From Paenibacillus_E qinlingensis (GTDB taxonomy: Bacteria; Bacillota; Bacilli; Paenibacillales; NBRC-103111): a stretch of DNA of 64,000 nucleotides. Below the pieces are notes generated by a model. The model saw nothing but the letters and a program-made list of their open reading frames with translations. It made no database searches and was not told where the DNA came from. Location: positions 243,316 through 307,315 of the forward strand of contig NZ_JAQIVH010000030.1 in the NCBI RefSeq assembly GCF_028746185.1. The letters are read 5' to 3'. This document shows positions 35,851 to 44,780 of the stretch, one piece after another; position 1 is the first letter of the stretch, and every line of letters starts with the position of its first letter. The translations under genes and the position numbers were made by a program.

Positions 35851-37270
35851 AATGATGATGCTCTCGATCCTGATCTGGGTCATTATGGCGATTATATGGC
35901 TCTCTATGAGTATCTATAATCAGCGTACCGTAGAAAAGTATAATGAAATTCTTCAACGCTATATGCAAATGAATCAAGCCTCGCAATTAAGCCAGCAATC
36001 TTTAACCACTTTGAATAAATATCGGATGTCCCCTACCTTAGATAGTTTGAATCAATATGCCTCAGATAACAGCAGTCTTCTTCGAACAAAGACCGAGATG
36101 AGTTGGTTGCGAAATGCAAACAACACAATGCTGCTCGATAATTTGCAGAACATGCTGGAAAGTCAGGCAGAGGCGATGGATTTAGCCGTTCGTTTCCAAA
36201 AAGATAATGATGAAGAAAACGCAGCGAAACAATTTGACGAGGCGTCCAACATTTCCAAATATATTTCAGAAGCGACACTCACACTCATTAGCGGTGAACA
36301 GAACACTTATGATGCTTTCTACAGAAAGATTATTAAGCGAAGTGAAAATATAAAGAAAATGGGACTCTGGACGTTAGCGCTGGTTTCGTTGCTGCTTTTG
36401 CTGTTTTCCTATCGATTTGTCGATAGTGTGACACAGCCATTGCTGAAATTAACGCTGTCTGCGCGGGAATTGTCACGGGGGAATTTTAAAAACCCCATTG
36501 ATTTAGGTAATAACGATGAAATATCCTTTCTGGCTAAAACGCTGGACAGCATGCGCTTGAAGATTGGTCATTTTATCGATGATATTCAAAGTAAAGCGCA
36601 ATTGGAATACGATCTGCATCGGCATAAGCTCATGCTAAAGGAAAGCGAGCTGAAAAGTTTACAAAGTCAGATAAATCCCCATTTTCTTTTCAATACGTTA
36701 AATATGCTGTCGAAGGAAGCCTATTTGGCTGGCGCAGGAAAAACAAGCGAATTAATTAGCTCTGTAGCCGGTATGCTTAGATATAATCTCCGTAAGCTGG
36801 ATAGCCGAGTGTCTTTAAAGGATGAGCTGGATGTACTTGAAGAGTATTTAACGATTCAGAAGGCTCGCTTTGGTGATCGGTTGCAAGTTGTTCGTGAAAT
36901 TGATGAGGATGCATTGGGAATTGAACTACCTATTCTTATCTTGCAACCGCTTGCAGAGAATGCGTTTATTTATGCGATCGAACCATCCGAAGAGGGTGGC
37001 ACCTTAACTATTCGAGTAAAGCAAGTAGAGCAATACATCCATGTTCAGGTGGAGGATACTGGGCAGGGCATGGATGAAGAGCAGTTACATCGATTATTAT
37101 CACAATCCGAGAATTCCATCTATAGAGGCCATTCGACAGGGATAGGCATATGGAATGTGATTCATCGCTTACAGCTATTTTATGGGGTTGAAGAGATCAT
37201 AGAGATAGAATCCCATCTAGGAGTTGGTACTTGTATTACATTGAAGCTGCCGAGGGGGCAAGTCGTATGA
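35831..37270 (+). CDS. Sensor histidine kinase, LytS/YesM type
   Basis: Kinase of 479 residues: membrane helix about 8-28, an extracellular helical region of only about 140 residues, second helix about 180-200, HAMP domain, then His_kinase with the INPHFLFN motif (His284) and an HATPase domain containing the LQPLAENAFIYAIEP N-box and the DTGQGMD G1 box. The small external part suggests it reads the anchored binding protein upstream rather than binding sugar itself. TTG start (KTIRSKMMML follows) with GAGGAG about nine bases upstream. It shares an ATGA overlap with the regulator gene. Confidence 0.9.
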   Translation: MKTIRSKMMMLSILIWVIMAIIWLSMSIYNQRTVEKYNEILQRYMQMNQASQLSQQSLTTLNKYRMSPTLDSLNQYASDNSSLLRTKTEMSWLRNANNTMLLDNLQNMLESQAEAMDLAVRFQKDNDEENAAKQFDEASNISKYISEATLTLISGEQNTYDAFYRKIIKRSENIKKMGLWTLALVSLLLLLFSYRFVDSVTQPLLKLTLSARELSRGNFKNPIDLGNNDEISFLAKTLDSMRLKIGHFIDDIQSKAQLEYDLHRHKLMLKESELKSLQSQINPHFLFNTLNMLSKEAYLAGAGKTSELISSVAGMLRYNLRKLDSRVSLKDELDVLEEYLTIQKARFGDRLQVVREIDEDALGIELPILILQPLAENAFIYAIEPSEEGGTLTIRVKQVEQYIHVQVEDTGQGMDEEQLHRLLSQSENSIYRGHSTGIGIWNVIHRLQLFYGVEEIIEIESHLGVGTCITLKLPRGQVV

Positions 37271-38841
37271 TTCGTATGTTAATCGTGGATGATGAACCAA
37301 TTGAGCGGATTGCGTTACAACGAATTATCGAAGAGGGTTCTCCAGACATAGAGGTCGTAGGCCAAGCAGCGAATGGCAGAGAAGCGATTGAAGCAGCAGA
37401 ACGGTTGCAACCAGACTTTATTACGATGGATATTAAGATGCCAGGTATTAATGGACTTCAAGCGATAGAGAAGATTAGGGAGTCTAATAAAACGGTTAAG
37501 TTTATTGTTGTCACTGCATTTGACACGTTTGAGTTTGCTCAACAAGCCATTAAGTTAGGCGTCTATGATTATATGCTGAAACCAAGCCGGATTTCTGTTG
37601 TACTAGAGACGATTGGGCGGGTGGCCAATGAGATTAAAATGATTCAACAGGAGTTCGCAAATAGAAGCTTAGTGCAAGCACGACTGCAGAAGATGACGCC
37701 ACTGGTAGAGGCAGATATTGTGGAGCAGTTACTATTTGATTATGTGCAGTCGGCTTCACTTGGTGAGATGATCGACTTAATTGAGCTTCCTAAGTCGCGA
37801 GAAGGTTTTGTGATGACCTTGCAATTCTCGCATGTTTCGGAGGAAGATGCACATTTGCGGGATTTTGATGATGTGTACCTGCAACTAAATGAATTAACCC
37901 TGGAGGTGTCCAATCCGATCTGGTTAGGGAAAATGTCAGGTAATCAAGTACCTGCAATTGTATTCATGGATGGTGAGTTCTCCTATCGGGCACAGGCAAT
38001 AAATGCAGCAAAGAAATGGATCCAAGCTTTGGATACGAAGAGTGGATTTCGTCTTTTTATTGGCATAGGCGGATTATGTAATGATGTACGGGACATGCGT
38101 AAATCCTATCATGAGTCTTTGTTGGCTTCGATGGATAGCACGCTGGCTGTTCGTTACTGTCTGTATGAGAATCTGACGCGGGATGATATTCAAGCCATTG
38201 GCGGTCGGACAATTGAGATGGAGAAGAGTGTACTTGAAGAGATAAGACGCGGAAATCTAGAAGCAGCCGGAGATCGGATTGCCCAAATGATTGATATTTT
38301 CGAAGGCGCCAAGCAAGGCATTGGGATGTCTCAGCAACGAATTTTTGAAGTGTTAATTGTTGTGACGCGCATGTTGCAGGAAATGGGGATGGATGTTCAA
38401 ACGCCTTATTTTCCCTATTCAACAACAAGCTATATACAACTGAAAGCGGAATCCCGATTGCTCATTCATAATTTAGTTCAGGTTGGAGAAGTTGTCGAAA
38501 CGGATTTACTCCAAACAATGAAGTTGTATATCCAGAAGCATGCACATGAGGATCTATCCTTGGAACGGATTGCTGCTACGGTTGATCGGAACCCTTTCTA
38601 TGTCAGTAAGCTGTTTAAAGAGCACTTCGGAATGAATTATATTGACTTTCTTACGGAATATCGGATCGAAACGGCTAAACAATTGATGCAGGAAACAGAT
38701 AAAAGTCTTAAAGAAATTACATTTGAAGTGGGATATAACGATCCGAATTATTTCAGCCGCGTATTTAAAAAGTTAGTTGGACATTCGCCGACAGATTATC
38801 GGAAGATGTTGATTCGACCAACCAACAAGAAGCACAGTTGA
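37267..38841 (+). CDS. Response regulator with AraC-type DNA-binding domain (YesN type)
   Basis: Regulator of 524 residues. Receiver domain 1-120 with acidic pocket D8/D9, phosphoacceptor D55 in TMDIKMPG and LKPSR at its end; a middle region of about 270 residues; and a C-terminal AraC double helix-turn-helix (about 425-522, with LSLERIAATVDRNPFYVSKLFKEHF). It pairs with the kinase just upstream and probably activates the sugar transport genes that follow. ATG 37267 lies in an ATGA overlap, with GAGGGGG eight bases before it; the longer frame from 37231 is rejected. Confidence 0.92.
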   Translation: MIRMLIVDDEPIERIALQRIIEEGSPDIEVVGQAANGREAIEAAERLQPDFITMDIKMPGINGLQAIEKIRESNKTVKFIVVTAFDTFEFAQQAIKLGVYDYMLKPSRISVVLETIGRVANEIKMIQQEFANRSLVQARLQKMTPLVEADIVEQLLFDYVQSASLGEMIDLIELPKSREGFVMTLQFSHVSEEDAHLRDFDDVYLQLNELTLEVSNPIWLGKMSGNQVPAIVFMDGEFSYRAQAINAAKKWIQALDTKSGFRLFIGIGGLCNDVRDMRKSYHESLLASMDSTLAVRYCLYENLTRDDIQAIGGRTIEMEKSVLEEIRRGNLEAAGDRIAQMIDIFEGAKQGIGMSQQRIFEVLIVVTRMLQEMGMDVQTPYFPYSTTSYIQLKAESRLLIHNLVQVGEVVETDLLQTMKLYIQKHAHEDLSLERIAATVDRNPFYVSKLFKEHFGMNYIDFLTEYRIETAKQLMQETDKSLKEITFEVGYNDPNYFSRVFKKLVGHSPTDYRKMLIRPTNKKHS

Positions 38842-38888
38842 GCAGATACTTACAACGTCAGTTTTCTGAAGAAAACTTTAAGGAGGGG

Positions 38889-40013
38889 TTGGGGCTGAAA
38901 CATGTCAGTAAGAGGAGCGAAGTGGTTGGGATCACCGTAATTATGGCTTTCGTGCTATCGGCTTGCTCGTTCATCGGTACGAGCAGTAAGCCAACGGATT
39001 CAGCTAGCCCACAAATGGATAGTAAGCCAAGCCCCAATCGGATTATACAAACCGACAAGAAAGTGGTCGTTGGTTTATCGATCGATACGTTGTTAGAAGA
39101 ACGGTGGCAGAAGGATCGGGATTTGTTCAAAGCCGCTGTAGAAAAGCTCGGAGCGCAAATTGAGGTGCAAGCCGCGAATGGCGATGATGCCTTGCAGCTT
39201 GCACAAGCGGAGAATTTGATTTCACGCGGTGTAGATGTGCTTGTTGTTGTACCTCACAACGCAGAAGTATCCGCAGCGATTGTTGAGAAGGCACACAAAT
39301 CGGGGATCAAGGTCATTTCGTATGACCGATTGATTGTGGGTTCGGATGTCGATTTATATATTTCGTTCGATAATGAGAAAGCTGGCGAATTGCAAGCTAA
39401 AGCGATCGTGAAGAAGGCACCTAAGGGCAACTATGTCCTAATTGAAGGCGCGGATACAGACAACAATGCGCATATGTTCAAGAAAGGCCAAATGAACATT
39501 CTGAAGCCTCTCGTCGAGAAGGGTGATATCAATATCGTATTTGATCAAGCCACGAAGGAATGGAAGCCTGCTAATGCTCTAGCGAATATGGAGCGGGCTT
39601 TGATCGCTAATCAGAATAGAGTAGATGCGGTAGTTGCAGCGAATGACGCTACAGCAGGTGGCGTGATTCAAGCCCTGACAGCTCAGAAGATGGCAGGTCG
39701 CATACCCGTCTCAGGGCAAGATGCTGAACTTGCCGCAGCGCAGCGTATCGTCGAAGGTACGCAGACAATGACGGTGTATAAACCAATTAAAAAGCTTGCT
39801 GAAACCGCCGCTGAGCTTGCTGTGAAGATGGCGAAGGGCGAAAATGTCCATGCAGATAAAAAAGTAAACAATAAGAAAATTGATGTACCGTCCATTTTAC
39901 TCGAACCGATTGCCGTGGACCAATGGAATATAGATGCCACGATCATTGCTGATGGCTTCCACTTGAGAGAAGAAGTATATAAAAATGTGATTCAAAGTCA
40001 AATGACAAAATAG
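38889..40013 (+). CDS. xylF: D-xylose ABC transporter substrate-binding lipoprotein
   Basis: Sugar-binding lipoprotein of about 374 residues, very like E. coli XylF: LLEERWQKDRDLF, VISYDRLIVGSDVDLYISFD, NDATAGGVIQALTAQ, TQTMTVYKPI and NIDATIIADGFH are all at matching places. A basic n-region, hydrophobic core and LSAC lipobox mark it as lipid-anchored. Start is unusual: no ATG is available. TTG 38889 is only two bases from AAGGAGGGG (38880-38888), and CTG 38895 is better spaced; the frame from TTG 38838 lacks a ribosome site. It follows the regulator by about 50 bases and probably feeds the ATPase and permease at 41320-44027. Confidence 0.88.
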   Translation: MGLKHVSKRSEVVGITVIMAFVLSACSFIGTSSKPTDSASPQMDSKPSPNRIIQTDKKVVVGLSIDTLLEERWQKDRDLFKAAVEKLGAQIEVQAANGDDALQLAQAENLISRGVDVLVVVPHNAEVSAAIVEKAHKSGIKVISYDRLIVGSDVDLYISFDNEKAGELQAKAIVKKAPKGNYVLIEGADTDNNAHMFKKGQMNILKPLVEKGDINIVFDQATKEWKPANALANMERALIANQNRVDAVVAANDATAGGVIQALTAQKMAGRIPVSGQDAELAAAQRIVEGTQTMTVYKPIKKLAETAAELAVKMAKGENVHADKKVNNKKIDVPSILLEPIAVDQWNIDATIIADGFHLREEVYKNVIQSQMTK

Positions 40014-40040
40014 TATAGCATTGTTAAAAAAAGTGCTAAT

Positions 40041-40077
40041 ATAAAGCGGTTACATTGGAAAATCCCGGTGATATACT
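40041..40077 (+). promoter_or_regulatory. Promoter with overlapping CcpA (cre) site before the ChvE-like gene
   Basis: TTACAT (40050-40055) and TATACT (40072-40077) are 16 bases apart. ATAAAGCGGTTACA (40041-40054) fits the cre consensus TGWAANCGNTNWCA at all specified bases but the first two. CcpA bound here would cover the -35, giving glucose repression. Both calls are inferred. Confidence 0.55.
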
Positions 40078-40125
40078 CAGTTTGTAGTTGGCGCACAGCC
40101 AAAACAAATGAGAGGGGTATTACAA

Positions 40126-41226
40126 ATGAAGCGAAGTGTGAAAGCGATTTCTTTGATGTTAGTAGTTATGTTTCTAGCCGTGATGGTTGCAGCATGTGGA
40201 AACTCCAGCAGCTCCAAAGTAAGCGTTGGAATTGTATTGCCTACCAAAGATGAGCCAAGATGGGTTCAAGATGAACAACGTTTCAAAGACGCTTTGAAAG
40301 GTTCGAAATATACAACAGAAATCTTATTCAGCCAAGGTTCATCAGCGAAAGAAAAGGAAAACGTTGACGCGTTGATTGCCAAAGGAATTAAAGTATTAAT
40401 CATTTGTCCCCAAGACGGTGACGCAGCAGCAGCAGCTGTAGAATCAGCTAAGAAAGCTGGGATCCAAGTCATCTCTTACGACCGTTTGATTACGAAAACA
40501 GATGCAGTTAACTACTATGTGACTTTCGACAGTATTGCTGTGGGTAAAGCGCAAGCACAGTACTTAGTTGATAAAGCTAAAAAAGGTCAACCATTGTACC
40601 TGTATGCAGGTGCTGCATCTGACAATAATGCTTTCTTGTTCTTCGAAGGTGCATGGCAAGTGCTTCAACCGAAAATTGCTGATGGTACATTCAAAATTGC
40701 AAACTCCAGTGAGGCTGCTGCTTTGAAAGGAACTGCCAAATTAACTCGTGAGCAAATGAGTAAAATTATCGGTCAAGTCACGACAAACTGGGATGCGAAC
40801 GAAGCGAAAAATAAAGCACAAACCCATTTGACAGCTGCTGCCGCAGACATGAAGGGCGATGTTGCCATTCTTGCTCCAAATGATGGAACTGCTCGCTCCA
40901 TCGCGGATGTTTTTGCATCAGATAAAGCGGTTACAAAGTTCCTAGTTACAGGTCAAGATGCGGAGAAAGCATCCATTCAATATGTAATCGACGGCAAACA
41001 GTCAATGACGGTGTTCAAAGATGTTCGTACACTTGTTAAAGATGCGATGGGTATGGCTGTAGCGATCCTTGATGGTAAAACGCCTGAAACAACAGGATCT
41101 TATAACAATGGCAAAATTGATGTCAAAGCTAAACAAACGAATGTCATCGTCGTTGATAAAGCAAATGTGAAATCTGCACTTGTGGATTCTGCGTACTATC
41201 AAGCATCCGATTTCAAAGGCTTGTAG
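40126..41226 (+). CDS. chvE: Multiple-monosaccharide ABC transporter substrate-binding lipoprotein (ChvE-like)
   Basis: Sugar-binding lipoprotein of 366 residues, lipobox VAAC with Cys24. It resembles ChvE, which binds galactose, arabinose, xylose and glucose: VGIVLPTKDEPRWVQDEQRF, SYDRLITKTDAVNYYVTFD and GQDAEKASIQYV match its conserved segments. It is distinct from the XylF upstream, so two different binding proteins precede one importer. ATG 40126 has GAGAGGGG eight bases upstream; the ATG at 40108 has no ribosome site. It has its own promoter/cre region and a stable hairpin after its stop. Confidence 0.88.
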   Translation: MKRSVKAISLMLVVMFLAVMVAACGNSSSSKVSVGIVLPTKDEPRWVQDEQRFKDALKGSKYTTEILFSQGSSAKEKENVDALIAKGIKVLIICPQDGDAAAAAVESAKKAGIQVISYDRLITKTDAVNYYVTFDSIAVGKAQAQYLVDKAKKGQPLYLYAGAASDNNAFLFFEGAWQVLQPKIADGTFKIANSSEAAALKGTAKLTREQMSKIIGQVTTNWDANEAKNKAQTHLTAAAADMKGDVAILAPNDGTARSIADVFASDKAVTKFLVTGQDAEKASIQYVIDGKQSMTVFKDVRTLVKDAMGMAVAILDGKTPETTGSYNNGKIDVKAKQTNVIVVDKANVKSALVDSAYYQASDFKGL

Positions 41227-41242
41227 GTGTAAGATCACATAG

Positions 41243-41292
41243 CTTGGAAGGAATAGTGATAGATACGTCTATCACTATTCCTCTATTCCAAG
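41243..41292 (+). other. Long stable hairpin between chvE and mmsA without a T run
   Basis: Perfect 15-bp stem AGGAATAGTGATAGA / TCTATCACTATTCCT on a TACG loop, extended by CTTGGA / TCCAAG outside a 4-base bulge. No T run follows, so it is more likely an mRNA-stabilising or processing hairpin that keeps the binding-protein message abundant than a full terminator. Confidence 0.85.
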
Positions 41293-41319
41293 AGTCGGTT
41301 GGCTAAGGAGCGCTAGAAG

Positions 41320-42840
41320 ATGAATAAATATATCTTAGAAATGAACAACATTTCCAAAGAATTCACGGGTGTGAAAGCACTTGCTAACGTTAATTTTAAA
41401 GTGAACACAGGCGAAATTCATTGTTTGGTTGGTGAAAATGGCGCGGGCAAGTCGACCTTAATGAAGGTGCTTAGCGGTGTATACCCACACGGCACTTACT
41501 CCGGAGATATTGTTTTTGAGGGCAAGATTCAACAATTCTCAAAAATCAGTGACAGTGTTAAGACTGGCATTGCCATTATTTATCAAGAGTTAGCGCTATT
41601 CCCCGACCTCACGGTGTACGAGAACATATATGCTGGCAACGAAGTGAGAAAAGGCATCATGGTTGATTGGAATCAAACGATTCGTCAAGCCAAAGAAATG
41701 CTTCAGAAGGTGAAGCTGGATGTGAACCCTGAGGTTCTTGTTAAAGATTTAGGCGTCGGTAAGCAACAACTTGTTGAAATTGCCAAAGCGTTAAGTAAAG
41801 ATGTGAAGCTGCTCATTCTGGACGAACCGACAGCGGCACTCAATGAAAAAGAAAGTGAAAACTTGCTCGAGTTATTGCGAGAGCTCAAAAAGCAAGGCAT
41901 CACGAGCATCATGATTTCGCATAAACTCAAAGAAGTGACGGCGATTGCCGATCATATAACTGTTTTAAGGGATGGTAGAACAATATGTACGTTAGATGCT
42001 GCTAAGGGTGAGATTTCGGAAAGTGTCATTATTAAAAACATGGTAGGTCGCGAGATCGACGATATATATCCGAAACGAATGGCCAAATCATTCGGTACGA
42101 ACATTCTTGAGATTCAAAACTGGACGGCGTATGATCCACAGTTGGGTCGGGACGTTGTGAAAGATGTGAATTTGCATATTAAAAAGGGTGAGATTGTCGG
42201 TATTGCTGGATTAATGGGCTCGGGCCGAACGGAGTTGGCGCAAAGTATATTTGGAAATCCCAAAGCGTATAAGCTCCGTGGAGACCTCCTCATGGAAGGT
42301 GTGAAACAAACATTCAGCCATCCGAAGGATGCCATTAAGGCAGGAATTGCGTATGTTACGGAAGATCGAAAAGGGGACGGATTGTTCCTTATCCAAGATA
42401 TTAAGCAAAACATCGCCGTTGCCAACCTGCATGACATTTCAGAAAAAGGCATCATTAATCATAATGAAGAAGTGAAAATTTCTAATCATTACAAGCAATC
42501 ATTAAATATTAAAGCGCCTTCCGTGGAACAAATCGTTGGTAATTTGAGCGGGGGAAATCAACAAAAAGTATCACTGGGCAAATGGTTATTTGTGAATCCG
42601 AGCTTGCTCATCTTAGATGAACCTACGCGTGGTATCGATGTTGGAGCTAAATATGAGATTTATACGATTATGAATAAGCTGATCAGTGAAGGTATGAGCA
42701 TTATCATGATTTCATCGGAGCTTAGTGAAGTCTTGGGGATGAGTGACCGTGTCTATGTCATGGCCGAAGGTAAAATAAAAGGCGAGCTATCCATTGAAGA
42801 TGCAGATCAAGAAATGATTATGAAGCTTGCGACGCAATAG
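41320..42840 (+). CDS. mmsA: Sugar ABC transporter ATP-binding protein, MmsA/XylG-like
   Basis: Tandem ATPase of 506 residues. First domain: Walker A GENGAGKST (38-46), the YPHGTYSGDIVFEG insertion and the IIYQELALFPDLTVYENI Q-loop typical of MmsA (GguA), LGVGKQQLVEIAKAL and LILDEPTAAL. Second domain: GLMGSGRTELAQ in place of Walker A, then LSGGNQQKVSLGKWL and LILDEPTRGIDVG. Such two-domain ATPases drive monosaccharide import with one permease type. It is probably shared by the XylF and ChvE-like proteins upstream. The permease gene starts 11 bases later. Confidence 0.92.
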   Translation: MNKYILEMNNISKEFTGVKALANVNFKVNTGEIHCLVGENGAGKSTLMKVLSGVYPHGTYSGDIVFEGKIQQFSKISDSVKTGIAIIYQELALFPDLTVYENIYAGNEVRKGIMVDWNQTIRQAKEMLQKVKLDVNPEVLVKDLGVGKQQLVEIAKALSKDVKLLILDEPTAALNEKESENLLELLRELKKQGITSIMISHKLKEVTAIADHITVLRDGRTICTLDAAKGEISESVIIKNMVGREIDDIYPKRMAKSFGTNILEIQNWTAYDPQLGRDVVKDVNLHIKKGEIVGIAGLMGSGRTELAQSIFGNPKAYKLRGDLLMEGVKQTFSHPKDAIKAGIAYVTEDRKGDGLFLIQDIKQNIAVANLHDISEKGIINHNEEVKISNHYKQSLNIKAPSVEQIVGNLSGGNQQKVSLGKWLFVNPSLLILDEPTRGIDVGAKYEIYTIMNKLISEGMSIIMISSELSEVLGMSDRVYVMAEGKIKGELSIEDADQEMIMKLATQ

Positions 42841-42851
42841 GAGGAAGACCC

Positions 42852-44027
42852 GTGCAATTTTATAGTGAAGCGAAATCGCTAATTAAAGTGAATATTCGGG
42901 AATATGGGATGTATATTGCCCTGTTCATCATCATGTTGACGTTCTCCATCATGACAGATGGATTATTTATGTCATCGCGAAATATAAGTAATCTGATAGA
43001 CGCAACGGGGTATATTGCCGTTCTAGCCGTAGGCATGACACTTGTCATTGTCATCCGGCATATTGATTTATCCGTTGGATTTGCGGCAGGGTTTCTAGGC
43101 GCTATTGCTGCCGTACTCCTCTCACAAGCTGGTGTTCCCTTCTATATCACGATTCCAATCATTCTCGTCCTCGGTATCATTGTAGGGTTATTCAATGGGT
43201 TATTGGTTGCGCAGTTCGGTATTCCGTCCTTCGTAGCCTCACTTGCGGGCATGTTGATTTTCAGAGGGGCACTGTTGCGTGTAACGGAGAAAACGGGCAC
43301 GATCATTGTGAAAGATGAGAACTTTAATGCCATCGGTAACGGCTTCATCCCCGCTATTACTAAGGTAGGAGGATTAAATCTGCTCTCCTTAATTCTGGGA
43401 GCGGTTATGATTATTCTGTACATTTATAGTGAATTTTCAAAACGAAATAACAAGTTGAAATACAATTTTGAAGTAGTTTCTGCGAACATTTTCACCGTGA
43501 AAGTTATTTTCGTTTCCGCGATCATTGCCTATATTACATGGATTCTAGCCGGATATAACGGATTTTCCTGGACGGTCATCGTGGTTATGATTGTGGTTGC
43601 TGTGTACCACTTCCTGACGACTTCAACGGTACTTGGCAGACACATATATGCGGTCGGCAGTAATCCAGAGGCAGCAAATCTGAGCGGAATTAGCGTGAAA
43701 AAGATCACGTATATCGTATTCGGTTCGATGGGCATGCTCTCAGCACTTTCTGGGATCCTCTTTACGGCGCGGTTGCAATCTGCAACAACAACGGCAGGAA
43801 CATTATTCGAGCTTGACGCGATCGCTGCGGCTTATGTTGGCGGTGTCTCCGCTGCAGGCGGCGTTGGTAAAGTAACGGGTTCGATTATCGGCGCCATTGT
43901 AATGGCTTCCTTATCGAGTGGGATGAATCTCATGGGAATAGGGATTTCATATCAATACATGATTCGTGGTGCAGTATTGGCCATTGCGGTTATTTTCGAT
44001 GTTGTGACGAGAAAGAAGAGAGCTTAA
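42852..44027 (+). CDS. mmsB: Sugar ABC transporter permease, MmsB/XylH-like
   Basis: Permease of 391 residues with about ten transmembrane helices and BPD_transp_2 features (VIRHIDLSVGFAAGFLGAIAA, FGIPSFVASLAGMLIFRG, AVGSNPEAANLSGISV). Length and the long central soluble segment match MmsB (GguB) and XylH. It forms the membrane channel with the ATPase just upstream. GTG start with AGGAGG seven bases before it, overlapping the end of mmsA. The next gene begins 29 bases downstream with a strong ribosome site of its own. Confidence 0.92.
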   Translation: MQFYSEAKSLIKVNIREYGMYIALFIIMLTFSIMTDGLFMSSRNISNLIDATGYIAVLAVGMTLVIVIRHIDLSVGFAAGFLGAIAAVLLSQAGVPFYITIPIILVLGIIVGLFNGLLVAQFGIPSFVASLAGMLIFRGALLRVTEKTGTIIVKDENFNAIGNGFIPAITKVGGLNLLSLILGAVMIILYIYSEFSKRNNKLKYNFEVVSANIFTVKVIFVSAIIAYITWILAGYNGFSWTVIVVMIVVAVYHFLTTSTVLGRHIYAVGSNPEAANLSGISVKKITYIVFGSMGMLSALSGILFTARLQSATTTAGTLFELDAIAAAYVGGVSAAGGVGKVTGSIIGAIVMASLSSGMNLMGIGISYQYMIRGAVLAIAVIFDVVTRKKRA

Positions 44028-44056
44028 CGGATGGTGGCGCAAAGGAGGGATATCGA

Positions 44057-44671
44057 ATGGCTATTTACACGCCACAGGGGCTCAAAATAAGTCTGGACGT
44101 TCCAACAAGCTTTGGTCTTATGGCGAGATTGTACCCGGAAATCAAACCGGCAAGCATTCTCAAAACCACGGAGTCCATAAGTGTGATGACTTCATCATTA
44201 GGTTTTGTCACCGGTATTTTGTGCTTTGCGCTGCAGTTAAGCCCTTCAAATATTGCAATATGTACCTTGTTTGCTATGACGGTGGGTATCTTACTCACAT
44301 TTAGTGGCATTGTGTTGTTCCCATTTCTACAGTTAGGAGCTATGTTTTCGCATATATATGGACTTTTTCTCCCGACGCTGATTGCCGTGGCAATTGGTTT
44401 CGTATTGACGGGGTGGACTGGCGTTGCCTCTTATATGGTCTCTCGCTTAGTAGCGTCAACAGTTTCTATTCTCGTTGGCATTGGGTTTACGCGGCTATCA
44501 GTTATCGATAAGGGAAGTCCGATTAGCTCAGCGGAAAGAAATTTTTTCAATGCTTATCGTTATCATGCTTTGCAAATAGGAAAATCGACGAGCCTGGAAC
44601 TGTCAAAAGACGAGTTACATGAGGCATATTGGAGTAAAACCTATCAAGATTATGACGATGCTCGTAGATGA
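44057..44671 (+). CDS. Membrane protein of unknown function
   Basis: I do not recognise this 204-residue protein. It has four predicted transmembrane helices (about 48-64, 68-92, 98-120 and 122-145), a hydrophilic N-terminus with a PTSFGLMARLYPEIKPAS segment, and a charged, Tyr-rich C-terminus. No cysteine cluster, binding motif or enzyme signature is visible. It lies 29 bases after mmsB with AAAGGAGGG before its ATG and no terminator between, so it is probably co-transcribed with the sugar importer, or else belongs with speD downstream. Expression as a real gene is supported by the ribosome site and codon pattern. Confidence 0.75.
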   Translation: MAIYTPQGLKISLDVPTSFGLMARLYPEIKPASILKTTESISVMTSSLGFVTGILCFALQLSPSNIAICTLFAMTVGILLTFSGIVLFPFLQLGAMFSHIYGLFLPTLIAVAIGFVLTGWTGVASYMVSRLVASTVSILVGIGFTRLSVIDKGSPISSAERNFFNAYRYHALQIGKSTSLELSKDELHEAYWSKTYQDYDDARR

Positions 44672-44713
44672 TGTATTTGTTAGCATGGAATAAAAGCGAC
44701 TCCGACATACCAT

Positions 44714-44769
44714 CCTATGTGTAGCAGCTGTTTAATATTTGTGTAAGCAGTTTATAGTTTACACATAGG
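44714..44769 (+). promoter_or_regulatory. speD leader with competing stems that can mask the ribosome binding site
   Basis: CCTATGTGTA (44714-44723) pairs perfectly with TACACATAGG (44760-44769), and the 3' arm overlaps the start of the AGGGGGGG ribosome site. TGTGTAA (44740-44746) pairs with TTACACA (44759-44765), using the same 3' arm. The two stems exclude each other. If the region is not transcribed, the same repeats could instead be an operator around a -10-like TATAGT (44753-44758). Confidence 0.6.
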
Positions 44770-44780
44770 GGGGGATTTAC

